Shown here: piece by piece, positions 25,158 to 33,112 of the stretch
How the letters are laid out: each line of letters opens with the position of its first letter
Numbering within the stretch: position 1 is the first letter of the stretch
Source of the DNA: Streptomyces omiyaensis
Lineage (GTDB): Bacteria > Actinomycetota > Actinomycetes > Streptomycetales > Streptomycetaceae
Length of the DNA stretch: 64,000 bases
Reading direction: 5' to 3'
Assembly: GCF_014650895.1 (NCBI RefSeq)
Contig: NZ_BMVV01000027.1
Span: 1 to 64,000 of the forward strand
Notes under the pieces: generated by a model
Databases searched by the model: none
Told to the model about the DNA's origin: nothing
What the model saw: only the letters and a program-made list of their open reading frames with translations
Made by a program: the position numbers and the translations under genes

Positions 25158-27487
25158 GCGCCCCGCCGGCGTCCTTCCCGGACGCCCCCTGGAGCGGCTG
25201 GAACGACACCGGGCGACGGTTCCGCGCCGACGCCACCCTCTCCGGCCTGGTCGCCGAGGCCGCCCGCCGGCATCCGGACCGCCCGGCGGTCGTCACCTCC
25301 GACAAGGAGGTCCTCACCCACGGCGAGCTGGACCGCCGCTCCGACCGGCTGGCGCGGCTGCTGCGCGGACGCGGGCTGGGCCGGGGGTCCGTCGTGGGCG
25401 TCCTGTGCGGCCGCGACGCCGGGGCCCTCGTCGGCCTGCTCGCGGTGGTCAAGTGCGGTGCTTCCTACGTGCCGCTCGACCCGGCGTGGCCCGCGCCGCG
25501 GGTGGTCGGCCTGCTCGACCGGCTCGGCGCGACGGCCGTGCTCACCGACCGGGCGCACCTGGCCGCCGTCCAGGAGTTCCGGTGGGAGGTGCGGTCGCTG
25601 CGCCACGTGTTCTGCCCGGACATCGCCGAGGAGCACTCCTGGACGGCCGGCTTCCGGCGCGAGCGGGTGGCGGACTTCTTCGACTACGTGGCCGGATCCG
25701 ACGATCCGCTCGAAGCCGCCGGCTTCAACCTGCGGCGCGCGGAGCGGCCCTTCGGCGAGGAGGACGTCCGCGGCTACCGGGACCACGTGGTCCGGTTCGC
25801 GCGCTCCGCGACGGGCGCCGCGCGGCCCTCGGTCCTGGAGGTCGGCTGCGGCTCCGGCCTGATCGTGGAGGCCCTGGCGCCGGAGGCGTCCCGGTACGTC
25901 GCCGTGGACCCCTCGCCGGTCTCGGTGGCCCGCAGCCGGGAGGCGGGGGCGCGCGCGGGCGCGGCGGTCGAGGGCGTGGTGTGCTTCGCCCACGAGGCCG
26001 CCGAGCGGGTGAGCGGCCCCTTCGACGTCATCCTGCTCGCCAGCACCGTGCAGTTCCTGCCGGACCTCGACCATCTGACCGGCGTCCTCGACGGCCTCCT
26101 CGGCCTGCTCGCCGAGGACGGCGTGATCGTCCTCGCCGACCTGGTGGACCCCGCGCCCGGCGCGGCCGCGGGGCTGCGGGTGTCGCCCCGCTACGTGGAG
26201 CGCCTCCCCGAGCTGCTGCCGGCGGTGGCCCGCACGGAGGTCCACCGCCGTCCCGGCGGGGCGTTCGCGGGCGAGCTGGCCGAGCGGTACGACGCGGTCG
26301 TGCGGGTCGCCCCCGGCGGGCGCGGCGCGATGCGGCGGGAGCCGCTGTGGACCGGGCACCACGCGGAGCTCTGTCCGGACCGGCCGCCCGCCGACGGTCC
26401 GACCCCCGACGACGTCTGCTACACGATCTTCACCTCGGGGTCGACCGGCGCCCCCAAGGGCGTGTCCGTCACCCACCGTTCGGCGGTCAACCTGGTCGAC
26501 TGGATGAACCGCGTCCACGGCGTCGGGCCGGGCGACGAACTCCTCTTCGTCACCTCCTTCTGCTTCGACCTGTCCGTCTACGACGTCTTCGGCGTGCTCG
26601 CCGCCGGGGCGACCGTGCGGATCGCCTCGGAGGCCGAACTGGCGGAGCCGGACGCCCTGGTGGACCTCCTCGAACAGGGCACCGTCACCCTCTGGGACTC
26701 GGCGCCCGCCGCCCTGGCCATGATCATGCCCTTCGTCGGCTCCCGGCCGCCCACCGGCCGCGGCGCGCTCCGCCTGGTCCTCCTCAGCGGCGACTGGATC
26801 CCGGTGCCCCTCCCCGACCGGGTCCGCGCGGCCTTCCCGAACGCCGAGGTCGTGTCGCTGGGCGGCGCCACCGAGTGCACCGTCTGGTCGAACCGGTACC
26901 GGGTCGGGGAGGTGGACCCCGGGTGGCCGAGCATCCCCTACGGCACCCCCATGCAGAACGCCCGCTACTACGTCCTCGACGACGCCCTGCGGCCCTGTCC
27001 GCTCGGCGAGGAGGGCGACCTCTACATCGCCGGGACCTGCGTGGCCCTGGGGTACGCCGCGGCCCCCCGGCTCACCGCCGGCCGCTTCCTGCCCGACCCG
27101 GGGGCCCCGCTGCCCGGCGGGCGCATGTACCGCACCGGCGACCGGGCCCGCTGGCTGGCCGAGGGGGAGCTGGAGTTCCTCGGCCGCCTCGACGACCAGG
27201 TGAAGGTACGCGGCTACCGCGTCGAACTGGGCGAGGTGCAGGCCGCGTTCCTCCAGGTGCCGGGGGTCCGGGCGGCCGCGGTGGTGGCGCCTTCCGGCCC
27301 CGGTGGGCGGACCCTGGCCGCCTTCTACGTACCGGAGGACGGGCCGCTGCCGAGGGCGGAGCTCGTCCGCGCCCTCAAAGCGGCGCTCCCGGCGTACATG
27401 GTCCCCACCCGGCTCGTCGCCCTCGACGCCCTGCCCCTCACCCCCACGGGCAAGGTCGACCGGGCGGAGCTGCTGCGCCGGCTCTGA
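25154..27487 (+). CDS. Stand-alone adenylation enzyme interrupted by a methyltransferase (TioN type)
   Basis: 777 residues. A1-A2 motifs (ASYVPLDPAWP near 110) are followed by an inserted SAM-dependent methyltransferase of about 250 residues (LEVGCGSGL near 235), then A3 TSGSTGAPKG near 430, A5, A7 YRTGDRARW, A8 and A10 TGKVDR at the end. No T or C domain is attached. An insertion between A2 and A3 is the layout of TioN, which adenylates and S-methylates Cys in thiocoraline synthesis; N-methylating insertions sit after A8 instead. By-eye pocket D-L-Y-D-L-S-L-V-W is near the Cys code D-L-Y-N-L-S-L-I-W and close to module 3 of the megasynthase. I infer delivery of an S-methylated Cys-like residue in trans. 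GTG start overlaps the carrier stop. Confidence 0.9.
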   Translation: MSAPPASFPDAPWSGWNDTGRRFRADATLSGLVAEAARRHPDRPAVVTSDKEVLTHGELDRRSDRLARLLRGRGLGRGSVVGVLCGRDAGALVGLLAVVKCGASYVPLDPAWPAPRVVGLLDRLGATAVLTDRAHLAAVQEFRWEVRSLRHVFCPDIAEEHSWTAGFRRERVADFFDYVAGSDDPLEAAGFNLRRAERPFGEEDVRGYRDHVVRFARSATGAARPSVLEVGCGSGLIVEALAPEASRYVAVDPSPVSVARSREAGARAGAAVEGVVCFAHEAAERVSGPFDVILLASTVQFLPDLDHLTGVLDGLLGLLAEDGVIVLADLVDPAPGAAAGLRVSPRYVERLPELLPAVARTEVHRRPGGAFAGELAERYDAVVRVAPGGRGAMRREPLWTGHHAELCPDRPPADGPTPDDVCYTIFTSGSTGAPKGVSVTHRSAVNLVDWMNRVHGVGPGDELLFVTSFCFDLSVYDVFGVLAAGATVRIASEAELAEPDALVDLLEQGTVTLWDSAPAALAMIMPFVGSRPPTGRGALRLVLLSGDWIPVPLPDRVRAAFPNAEVVSLGGATECTVWSNRYRVGEVDPGWPSIPYGTPMQNARYYVLDDALRPCPLGEEGDLYIAGTCVALGYAAAPRLTAGRFLPDPGAPLPGGRMYRTGDRARWLAEGELEFLGRLDDQVKVRGYRVELGEVQAAFLQVPGVRAAAVVAPSGPGGRTLAAFYVPEDGPLPRAELVRALKAALPAYMVPTRLVALDALPLTPTGKVDRAELLRRL

Positions 27488-27582
27488 CCGCCCGCGCCCG
27501 CCCCTCCCCTTCCCTCCCCTTCCCGCCCCTCCGCCCCGATGACCGCACCCCGATTCCCACACCCCGATGGAAAGGCAACACG

Positions 27583-28923
27583 ATGACGACAGGATCTCCT
27601 GGATCGTCGGTACCCCCCCTCGCCGCGGGCACCTCCCGGCGCCGCCTGCTGGTCGCCGCCGCCGGTGTCGCCGCGGGCACGGCGGGCCTCGTCGCCCTCC
27701 CGGCGACCGCGCGGGCCGCCGCCCCGGCGCCCGCGGGGACCGGCACCGCCACGGACCTCGTGGGCCCGTGGCTCGACGAGATGCTGGCGGCGTTCGCCGC
27801 GTCCCCGATGCACGGACTGCCCGAGCGCACCTGGGCGATGGGCTGGACGGCGGCGTGGGCGGCGCTCGGTTCCCGGCGGGCGGCGGCGGTACGGGCCCCG
27901 GAGCGGCGCGCGGTCTTCGAGGACGCCGCCGTGGCGACCGCGGTGCACGGCGTGCTCCTGGCGCTCGTCCCCGACCAGGCCGTCCGGCTCGACGGGGTGC
28001 TGGCGCGTTCGCTGGCCGGGCTCGCCGCCGGCGGCGCCAAGGAGGCGGGCGTCGCCGCCGGCCGGGAGGCCGCCGCGGAGACGGTCGCGGCGCGCACCGG
28101 CGACGGCCTCGACATGGCGTCCGTGAACGTGCCCTTCACCCTGCCGCCGGAGGCGCCCGGCGTCTACCGGTACACGCCCGGCCAGACGATGCTGGTCGGC
28201 GCCGGGTACGGCAGGGCCCGCACCTTCCTGCTCGGCCGGGCCGACCGCTTCCGGCCGGGCCCGCCGCCGGCGCTGGGCACCGCCCGCTACCGGAGGGACC
28301 TCGCCGAGGTCCGCCGGCTCGGCGGCGTGGTCTCCGAGCGCACCGAGGAGCAGACGGACACCGCGTGGCTGGACCCGCTGAGCCACTACGTGCCGGCGCT
28401 CCGCGCGCTGGTCGGGCAGCGGAGCCGCTCCCGCCGGAACAAGGTGCTGGTCCTCGCGGCGCTGGGCGCGTCGATCGTGGACTCCAGCATCGCCTGTTTC
28501 GACGCCAAGTACGCCCGGCTGCACTGGCGTCCGGTCACCGCCATCCGCCTCGCCGACACCGACGGCGACCCGCGCACCACCCCCGACCCGGCGTGGGAGT
28601 CGTTCCTGCAGACCCCGCCGCACCCCGAGTTCCCGAGCGGTCACGCGGTCACCGCGGGCGCCGCCGAGCAGGTCGTGTCGTCGCTGGTCGGGCCGTACAG
28701 CCCGGTGGAGTTCACCAGCACGTGGCAGCGGGGCGACGGCAAGGTCGTGACCCGGCACTACCCGCGCGGGACCGCGTGGACGACCCTCACCCGGGAGAAC
28801 GTCGACGCCCGGGTGTTCGCCGGCGTCCACTTCCGCTTCTCCGACGAGATCGGCGCCGACCTCGGACGCGACGTCGCCCACCACAACCTGCGCCGCCTCG
28901 CCCGCGGCCACGCGGGCCGGTGA
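27583..28923 (+). CDS. Secreted vanadium-haloperoxidase/PAP2-like protein
   Basis: 446 residues. The N-terminus has a twin-arginine signal (SRRRLLVAAAG then a hydrophobic run to ATARAA), so folded export is likely. The vanadate/phosphate pocket of the PAP2/haloperoxidase fold is visible: an early Lys-x6-Arg-Pro (KYARLHWRP), the PSGHAVT motif, and ARVFAGVHFRFSDEIG with Arg and His. Members are haloperoxidases or phosphatases; which one cannot be told from sequence by eye. ATG 27583 follows GGAAAGG. It is 95 bp downstream of the adenylation gene and may be co-transcribed, but no comparable gene belongs to the thiocoraline set I know, so it may be a neighbour rather than a pathway enzyme. Confidence 0.85.
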   Translation: MTTGSPGSSVPPLAAGTSRRRLLVAAAGVAAGTAGLVALPATARAAAPAPAGTGTATDLVGPWLDEMLAAFAASPMHGLPERTWAMGWTAAWAALGSRRAAAVRAPERRAVFEDAAVATAVHGVLLALVPDQAVRLDGVLARSLAGLAAGGAKEAGVAAGREAAAETVAARTGDGLDMASVNVPFTLPPEAPGVYRYTPGQTMLVGAGYGRARTFLLGRADRFRPGPPPALGTARYRRDLAEVRRLGGVVSERTEEQTDTAWLDPLSHYVPALRALVGQRSRSRRNKVLVLAALGASIVDSSIACFDAKYARLHWRPVTAIRLADTDGDPRTTPDPAWESFLQTPPHPEFPSGHAVTAGAAEQVVSSLVGPYSPVEFTSTWQRGDGKVVTRHYPRGTAWTTLTRENVDARVFAGVHFRFSDEIGADLGRDVAHHNLRRLARGHAGR

Positions 28924-30107
28924 GCGCGGTGGGAAGACGGCGGCTCGCGGCCGCCTCCGCCGTCCTGGTCCTGGCGGCGACGGGCGGCGGCCTGTCCGGA
29001 CCGGCGTTCGCCGCGCCGGCGGCCGGAGAGGCCCCCGCGGCGGCCGCCGCCTCGGCCCCCGGCAGCGGGACGGACCGGTACGGCGTCCGTTTCCACCCGG
29101 TCGGCTCGCTCGCCGGTCCCGGCGCCGCGAGCGAGGCCTTCGACATCAGCGACCGGGGCGTCGTCGTGGGCGCCGCCGCGGTCCCCGGCTCCACGGTGGC
29201 GCACGCCTTCGTGAGCGACCCCGACACCGACGCCGGCCGGCTCGTCGACCTCACGCCGTCCGAGACGCGCGGCACCCGCGCCGAGGCGGTCAACCGGTCC
29301 GGCACGGTGGCCGGGACGCTCGGGACGGTGCCGGGGGCCGGGCTGCCGCAGCCCTTCGTCTGGCGGCCGCGCACCGGCCTGGAGGTCCTTCCGCTGCCGC
29401 CCGGCTCCTCGGGCGCGCAGGCCGTGGACATCAACGACGCGGGCACGGTGCTGGTCGTCGGCACGGACGCCACGGGCGTCGGCCTGCCGGTCGGCTCCTT
29501 CCTGTGGAACCCGTCCACGCGGACGTACCGCACGCTCCCGGCGACCGGTCCGGCCGGCACCGCCGCGCCGGTGCCGATCGCGCGGACGCTCGACGAGCGC
29601 GGCGGGGTGGCCGGGGGGCTGGTCTCCCCGTCCGGGAACCAGACGTGGCACCACACCGCGACGGTGTGGGAGCCCGGCACCCTGACCCCGCGCACGCTCG
29701 CCGCGGGCGGCGGCAGCGACACCTTCGCCACCGACCGCAACGAGCGCGGTCTGGTCGTCGGCTGGCGGATGAACACGCCGGGCACGGCGCCCACGGCGGT
29801 CTACTGGCCGGACGCGGACGCGGCCCCGGTCGCGCTCCCCGGCCAGGTGGCCTTCGAGGTCAACGACGACGGCCGGATCGTGGGCATCCGTCCCGTGCCC
29901 GGCTCGGCCGCTTTCCCGTTCGCCGCGGTGATGTGGGAGCCGGGGGACGGCGGCCGGGTGCGGACCACCGACCTCGACGACCAGGGCCTCGGCTCGTACG
30001 CGAACGCCGTCAACTCCTCCGGGAAGACGGCCGGGTTCGTGGTGACGCCGGGCGCCTCGGCCCCGTACAACGCGGGCGGCTGGTGGAACCCGCCCCGCCG
30101 GGGCTGA
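28920..30107 (+). CDS. Secreted HAF-repeat-like protein
   Basis: 395 residues with a classical signal peptide (RRRLAAASAVLVLAATGG to AFAAPA). The mature part has at least six repeats of about 45-60 residues, each with a core such as AFDISDRGVVVG, AVNRSGTVAG, DINDAGTVL, DRNERGLVVG, EVNDDGRIVG and AVNSSGKTAG, typical of extracellular HAF-repeat proteins and suggesting a beta-propeller. Function unknown. The GTG overlaps the stop of the haloperoxidase-like gene (GTGA), so the two secreted proteins are coupled. The bidirectional hairpin at 30126-30171 ends the unit. Confidence 0.82.
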   Translation: MSAVGRRRLAAASAVLVLAATGGGLSGPAFAAPAAGEAPAAAAASAPGSGTDRYGVRFHPVGSLAGPGAASEAFDISDRGVVVGAAAVPGSTVAHAFVSDPDTDAGRLVDLTPSETRGTRAEAVNRSGTVAGTLGTVPGAGLPQPFVWRPRTGLEVLPLPPGSSGAQAVDINDAGTVLVVGTDATGVGLPVGSFLWNPSTRTYRTLPATGPAGTAAPVPIARTLDERGGVAGGLVSPSGNQTWHHTATVWEPGTLTPRTLAAGGGSDTFATDRNERGLVVGWRMNTPGTAPTAVYWPDADAAPVALPGQVAFEVNDDGRIVGIRPVPGSAAFPFAAVMWEPGDGGRVRTTDLDDQGLGSYANAVNSSGKTAGFVVTPGASAPYNAGGWWNPPRRG

Positions 30108-30125
30108 CGCCCCGGTCCCCGCGCC

Positions 30126-30171
30126 ACGGAAGCGGCCGCCCCCTCGCGATCGAGGGGGCGGCCGCTTCCGT
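30126..30171. terminator. Perfect 21-bp bidirectional terminator
   Basis: Two perfectly complementary 21-nt arms (30126-30146 and 30151-30171) surround a 4-nt loop CGAT. It separates the converging HAF-protein and ABC-transporter genes and marks the right end of the plus-strand transcripts. Confidence 0.85.
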
Positions 30172-30202
30172 CGCGGGGGACGGCGGTCCGGTCAGCGCCG
30201 GG

Positions 30203-31033
30203 TCACTGGGAACGCACGCTGTACTTGCGGGTGGCGAGCGGGGCGAAGACCGCGACCAGGGCGATCGACCAGCCGACGGTCAGCAGGACGTAGTCGGTGG
30301 CGGGCTCGCCGTTGAAGAGGGCGCGCAGCGCGTTGACGGTGGTGGTCATCGGGCTGGCCTCGGCGTACACCTGGAGCCAGGACGGCATCGTGCCGGTCGG
30401 GACGAACGCCGAGGAGATCAGGCTGAAGGGGAAGATCCAGATCAGGCCGGCCGACTGCGCCGCCTCGGGGTTGGCCACGGAGAGGCCGATCATGGCACCG
30501 ACCCAGGTGAGCGCGTAGCCGAAGAGCAGCAGGAGCGAGACGCCGCCGAGCGCGGCCCAGAAGCCGCCCTGGAAGCGGAAGCCGATGAGCAGCCCCATGA
30601 GGAGCACGACCAGCACCGAGGCCACGTTGCGGACGATCTCCGAGAACGACCGTCCGACGAGGACGGCGGAGCGGCTCATCGGCATCGAGCGGAAGCGGTC
30701 CATCAGTCCGCGGCTCATGTCGGTGGAGACGCCGATGGTGGTGCCCGCGACCGAGCCGAAGAGCACCATCTGCACCAGGATGCCCGGCAGCAGGAACTGC
30801 GGGTAGTTGCCGCCCTGGACGTTGATCGCCCCGCCGAAGACGTAGGCGAACAGCAGGATGAACATGATCGGCTGGACCAGGGAGAACATCACCAGCTCGG
30901 GGCTGCGCAGCAGGTGGCGGAAGTTGCGCAGCGCCATCTGCCAGGCGTCGGAGAGCCACCACGACAGGCCGCTCTTCGGCTGCGTGGCGAAGGTGTCGAG
31001 GCGTGCGCCCGGTTCCAGGGACGTGGTGGCCAT
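30203..31033 (-). CDS. ABC-2 type drug-export permease (DrrB-like)
   Basis: 276 residues with about six hydrophobic membrane segments, the first being PIMFILLFAYVFGG, and the ABC-2 motif around SRGLMDRFRSMPMSR typical of DrrB/NodJ permeases. With the ATPase encoded just upstream it forms an exporter, presumably for the cluster's peptide. The ATG at 31033 overlaps the ATPase stop by one base (TGATG), so longer in-frame extensions are not used. TioC/TioD of thiocoraline loci are the same type of pair (from memory). Confidence 0.92.
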   Translation of the reverse strand: MATTSLEPGARLDTFATQPKSGLSWWLSDAWQMALRNFRHLLRSPELVMFSLVQPIMFILLFAYVFGGAINVQGGNYPQFLLPGILVQMVLFGSVAGTTIGVSTDMSRGLMDRFRSMPMSRSAVLVGRSFSEIVRNVASVLVVLLMGLLIGFRFQGGFWAALGGVSLLLLFGYALTWVGAMIGLSVANPEAAQSAGLIWIFPFSLISSAFVPTGTMPSWLQVYAEASPMTTTVNALRALFNGEPATDYVLLTVGWSIALVAVFAPLATRKYSVRSQ

Positions 31034-32019
31034 CAGTGCGTGCCGCCTTTCTTGTCGGTGCCGGTGTTCTCGGTGGCGCGGGCGGTCGCGGTCTGCCCCG
31101 TGAAGGCGAGGAAGACGTCGTCGAGGGTCGGCCGGCGCACGGCGACGTCGGCGATCGCGATCCCGGCGTCCCGCAGCGGGTCGAGGAGTTCGCTGAGCGT
31201 CACGCCGTCGGGCAGCGGGGCGTGCACCTGCATCACCTCCGGCTCGGCGACCGGCTGGGTGCCGAGCCGCTCGCGGAGCAGCCGGACGGTGCGGTCGACG
31301 GCGCCGCTGTCGACGAGGGTGACGTCGGCCCAGGCCTGGCCGACCCGGGCCTTGAGCTCGTCGGGGGTGCCGCCGGCGATGACCCGTCCGTGGTCGATCA
31401 CCGAGAGCGAGTCGGCCAGGTGGTCGGCCTCCTCCAGGTACTGGGTGGTGAGCAGGACGGTGGTGCCGTCGGCCACCATCTCGCCGACGATCCGCCACAC
31501 GTCCATGCGGCTGCGCGGGTCGAGGGCGGTGGTCGGCTCGTCCAGGAAGATGAGCTGCGGCCGGCCCATCAGCCCGGCGGCGATGTCGAGCCGCCGGCGC
31601 ATGCCGCCCGAGTAGGTCTTGGCGGGCCGGGCGGCGGCCTCCGACAGGTCGAACCGTTCGAGGAGTTCACCGGCGCGGGCCTTGGTGTCGGCGGTCGACA
31701 TCCGGAACAGCCTGCCGATCATCTGCAGGTTCTCCCACCCGGTCAGCATGTCGTCGACCGCGGTGTACTGCCCCGTCAGGCCGATGATGGACCGCACCGA
31801 CAGGGGGTTGCTCCGCACGTCGAGCCCGAAGACCTCGGCCTTCCCCTCGTCCGGCCTGAGCAGGGTGCTCAGCACGCGCACGGCGGTCGTCTTGCCGGCG
31901 CCGTTGGGGCCGAGGAGCCCGTGCACGGTGCCCTCGGGGACGGTGAGTTCGAGGTTGTCGAGGGCGGTCACCGAGCCGAATCGCTTGCACAGTCCAGCCA
32001 CTTCGATCGCTGCTGGCAT
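31033..32019 (-). CDS. ABC transporter ATP-binding protein (DrrA-like)
   Basis: 328 residues. Walker A GPNGAGKTT, Q-loop region GLTGQYTAVDD (the daunorubicin-resistance type), signature YSGGMRRRLDIA, Walker B LIFLDEPTTALD and the His switch region. The C-terminal extension with LDDVFLAFTG is the DrrA regulatory domain. ATG 32019 is preceded by GGAAAGGAA at about 12 nt; the open frame to 32091 has no better start. It diverges from the MerR-type regulator gene, which probably controls it. Confidence 0.93.
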   Translation of the reverse strand: MPAAIEVAGLCKRFGSVTALDNLELTVPEGTVHGLLGPNGAGKTTAVRVLSTLLRPDEGKAEVFGLDVRSNPLSVRSIIGLTGQYTAVDDMLTGWENLQMIGRLFRMSTADTKARAGELLERFDLSEAAARPAKTYSGGMRRRLDIAAGLMGRPQLIFLDEPTTALDPRSRMDVWRIVGEMVADGTTVLLTTQYLEEADHLADSLSVIDHGRVIAGGTPDELKARVGQAWADVTLVDSGAVDRTVRLLRERLGTQPVAEPEVMQVHAPLPDGVTLSELLDPLRDAGIAIADVAVRRPTLDDVFLAFTGQTATARATENTGTDKKGGTH

Positions 32020-32145
32020 CTCCAGTAGTTCCTTTCCAAGGGATCCGACGCATCTCCGGGGTACCTTGGGCTGGAACCTACACCTGAACATCCCATTGAA
32101 CCTTGGCCCGACAGGTGCAGCCCTCTGCGGCCTATAGTCTCAAAC
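32020..32145. promoter_or_regulatory. Divergent promoter region of exporter and MerR-type regulator
   Basis: Plus direction: TATAGT at 32133-32138 with CGACAG 18 nt upstream. The regulator ATG lies 7 nt after the -10, so its mRNA is probably leaderless; no Shine-Dalgarno is present. Minus direction: TAGGTT (within AACCTACACC, about 32076-32082) is a plausible -10 for the exporter genes. TTGAACCTTGG and GGAACCT elements between the two could be the regulator's operator. No exact palindrome was found by eye. Confidence 0.45.
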
Positions 32146-32877
32146 ATGGCATATTTCCGACCGGCCGATCTCGCCCAGGAACACGGCATCTCTCCGCAGA
32201 CCGTGCGCAACTACGAGCGGGACGGCTTCCTCCCGCCGGCCGACCGCACCGACTCCGGCTACCGCCGCTACACCGAGCGCCACGCCGCCGCCCTGCGGGC
32301 CTACCGCGCCCTGGTGCCGGCCCACGGATACGCCGAGGGCGGCACCATCATGCGCGCCGTCACCGAGGGCCGCGTGGACGACGCCCTGACCGCCGTCGAC
32401 CGCAGTCACGCCGAACTCCTGCGCGACCGGGGCACGCTGGACGCGGTCGGCAAGGTCCTCACCCACCTCACCAGGCGCGCCGACGGCGCCTCCTGGCGCG
32501 CACCGGCGCCACCCGCCCATCCCTTCACCATCGGCGAGCTCGCCCACCGCCTGGGCGTCAGCGTGGCGACGATCCGCAAGTGGGAGGAGGTCGGCGTGCT
32601 GGTCCCCGACCGCCGCCCCGACACCAACCACCGCACCTACGACGCCGACGACGTCCGCGACGCCGAGCTGGCCCACTTCCTCCGTCGCGGCCGCTACCCC
32701 CTGGAGCTCATCGCCACCGTCGTGCAGCAGGTCCGCGCCGCCGGCGACACCCAGGCCCTGGAGTCCGCGCTCGACAACTGGCGCCGCCGCGTCACCGCCC
32801 GGGGCCTGGCCATGCTGAAGGCGGCCGCCCTGCTCTCCGACTACCTGGCCCTGGAGGCGGACGGGACCGTCCGCTGA
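32146..32877 (+). CDS. MerR-family regulator with two tandem HTH domains (TioE-like)
   Basis: 243 residues. There are two MerR winged-helix heads: FRPADLAQEHGISPQTVRNY near residues 4-60 with SGYRRYT, and FTIGELAHRLGVSVATIRKW near 125-190 with NHRTYDADD. A short helical tail follows. Ordinary MerR proteins have one HTH and a coiled-coil effector domain. Tandem heads in one chain fit the TioE-type regulators found next to DrrA/DrrB exporters. No Cys pair for metal binding is seen, so an organic effector such as the exported peptide is likelier (inference). Probably leaderless. Confidence 0.9.
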   Translation: MAYFRPADLAQEHGISPQTVRNYERDGFLPPADRTDSGYRRYTERHAAALRAYRALVPAHGYAEGGTIMRAVTEGRVDDALTAVDRSHAELLRDRGTLDAVGKVLTHLTRRADGASWRAPAPPAHPFTIGELAHRLGVSVATIRKWEEVGVLVPDRRPDTNHRTYDADDVRDAELAHFLRRGRYPLELIATVVQQVRAAGDTQALESALDNWRRRVTARGLAMLKAAALLSDYLALEADGTVR

Positions 32878-33038
32878 GGCCCGGCCGGCACCGCACGGCG
32901 TCAACACGCAAATGAGCATCACCCGATCGAGCGAGCTCGTGCGATGTGCGGAGGGGAAGGCGACACCCGTGGGGCGCCGCGGGCCGGCGGCGCGCGGGCA
33001 GTCGCCCCGATCCCCTCCTTCCGCACGTGGCGCTGTGT

Positions 33039-33044
33039 TAGCGT
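33039..33044 (+). promoter_or_regulatory. Possible -10 (TAGCGT) of the five-gene operon
   Basis: TAGCGT lies 69 bp before the first ATG of the operon in a 235-bp gap after the MerR gene. The -35 is poor (CTCCTT region). Upstream, 32900-32950 is less GC-rich with CGAGCTCG-type inverted repeats that may bind a regulator. Confidence 0.3.
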
Positions 33045-33112
33045 CCTGGCCCCGTCACCGCTCGACCGGTGCGAGCGGAACGGCCGATGACATGCGTGGG
33101 GGGCAGAAGCGT

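Noticed and set aside
25405..28923. 1172-codon frame joining sequence inside the adenylation gene to the haloperoxidase-like protein
   Set aside because: The upstream part overlaps the adenylation gene in another frame and is Arg/Gly-rich; ATG 27583 with GGAAAGG and a Tat signal is the real start.
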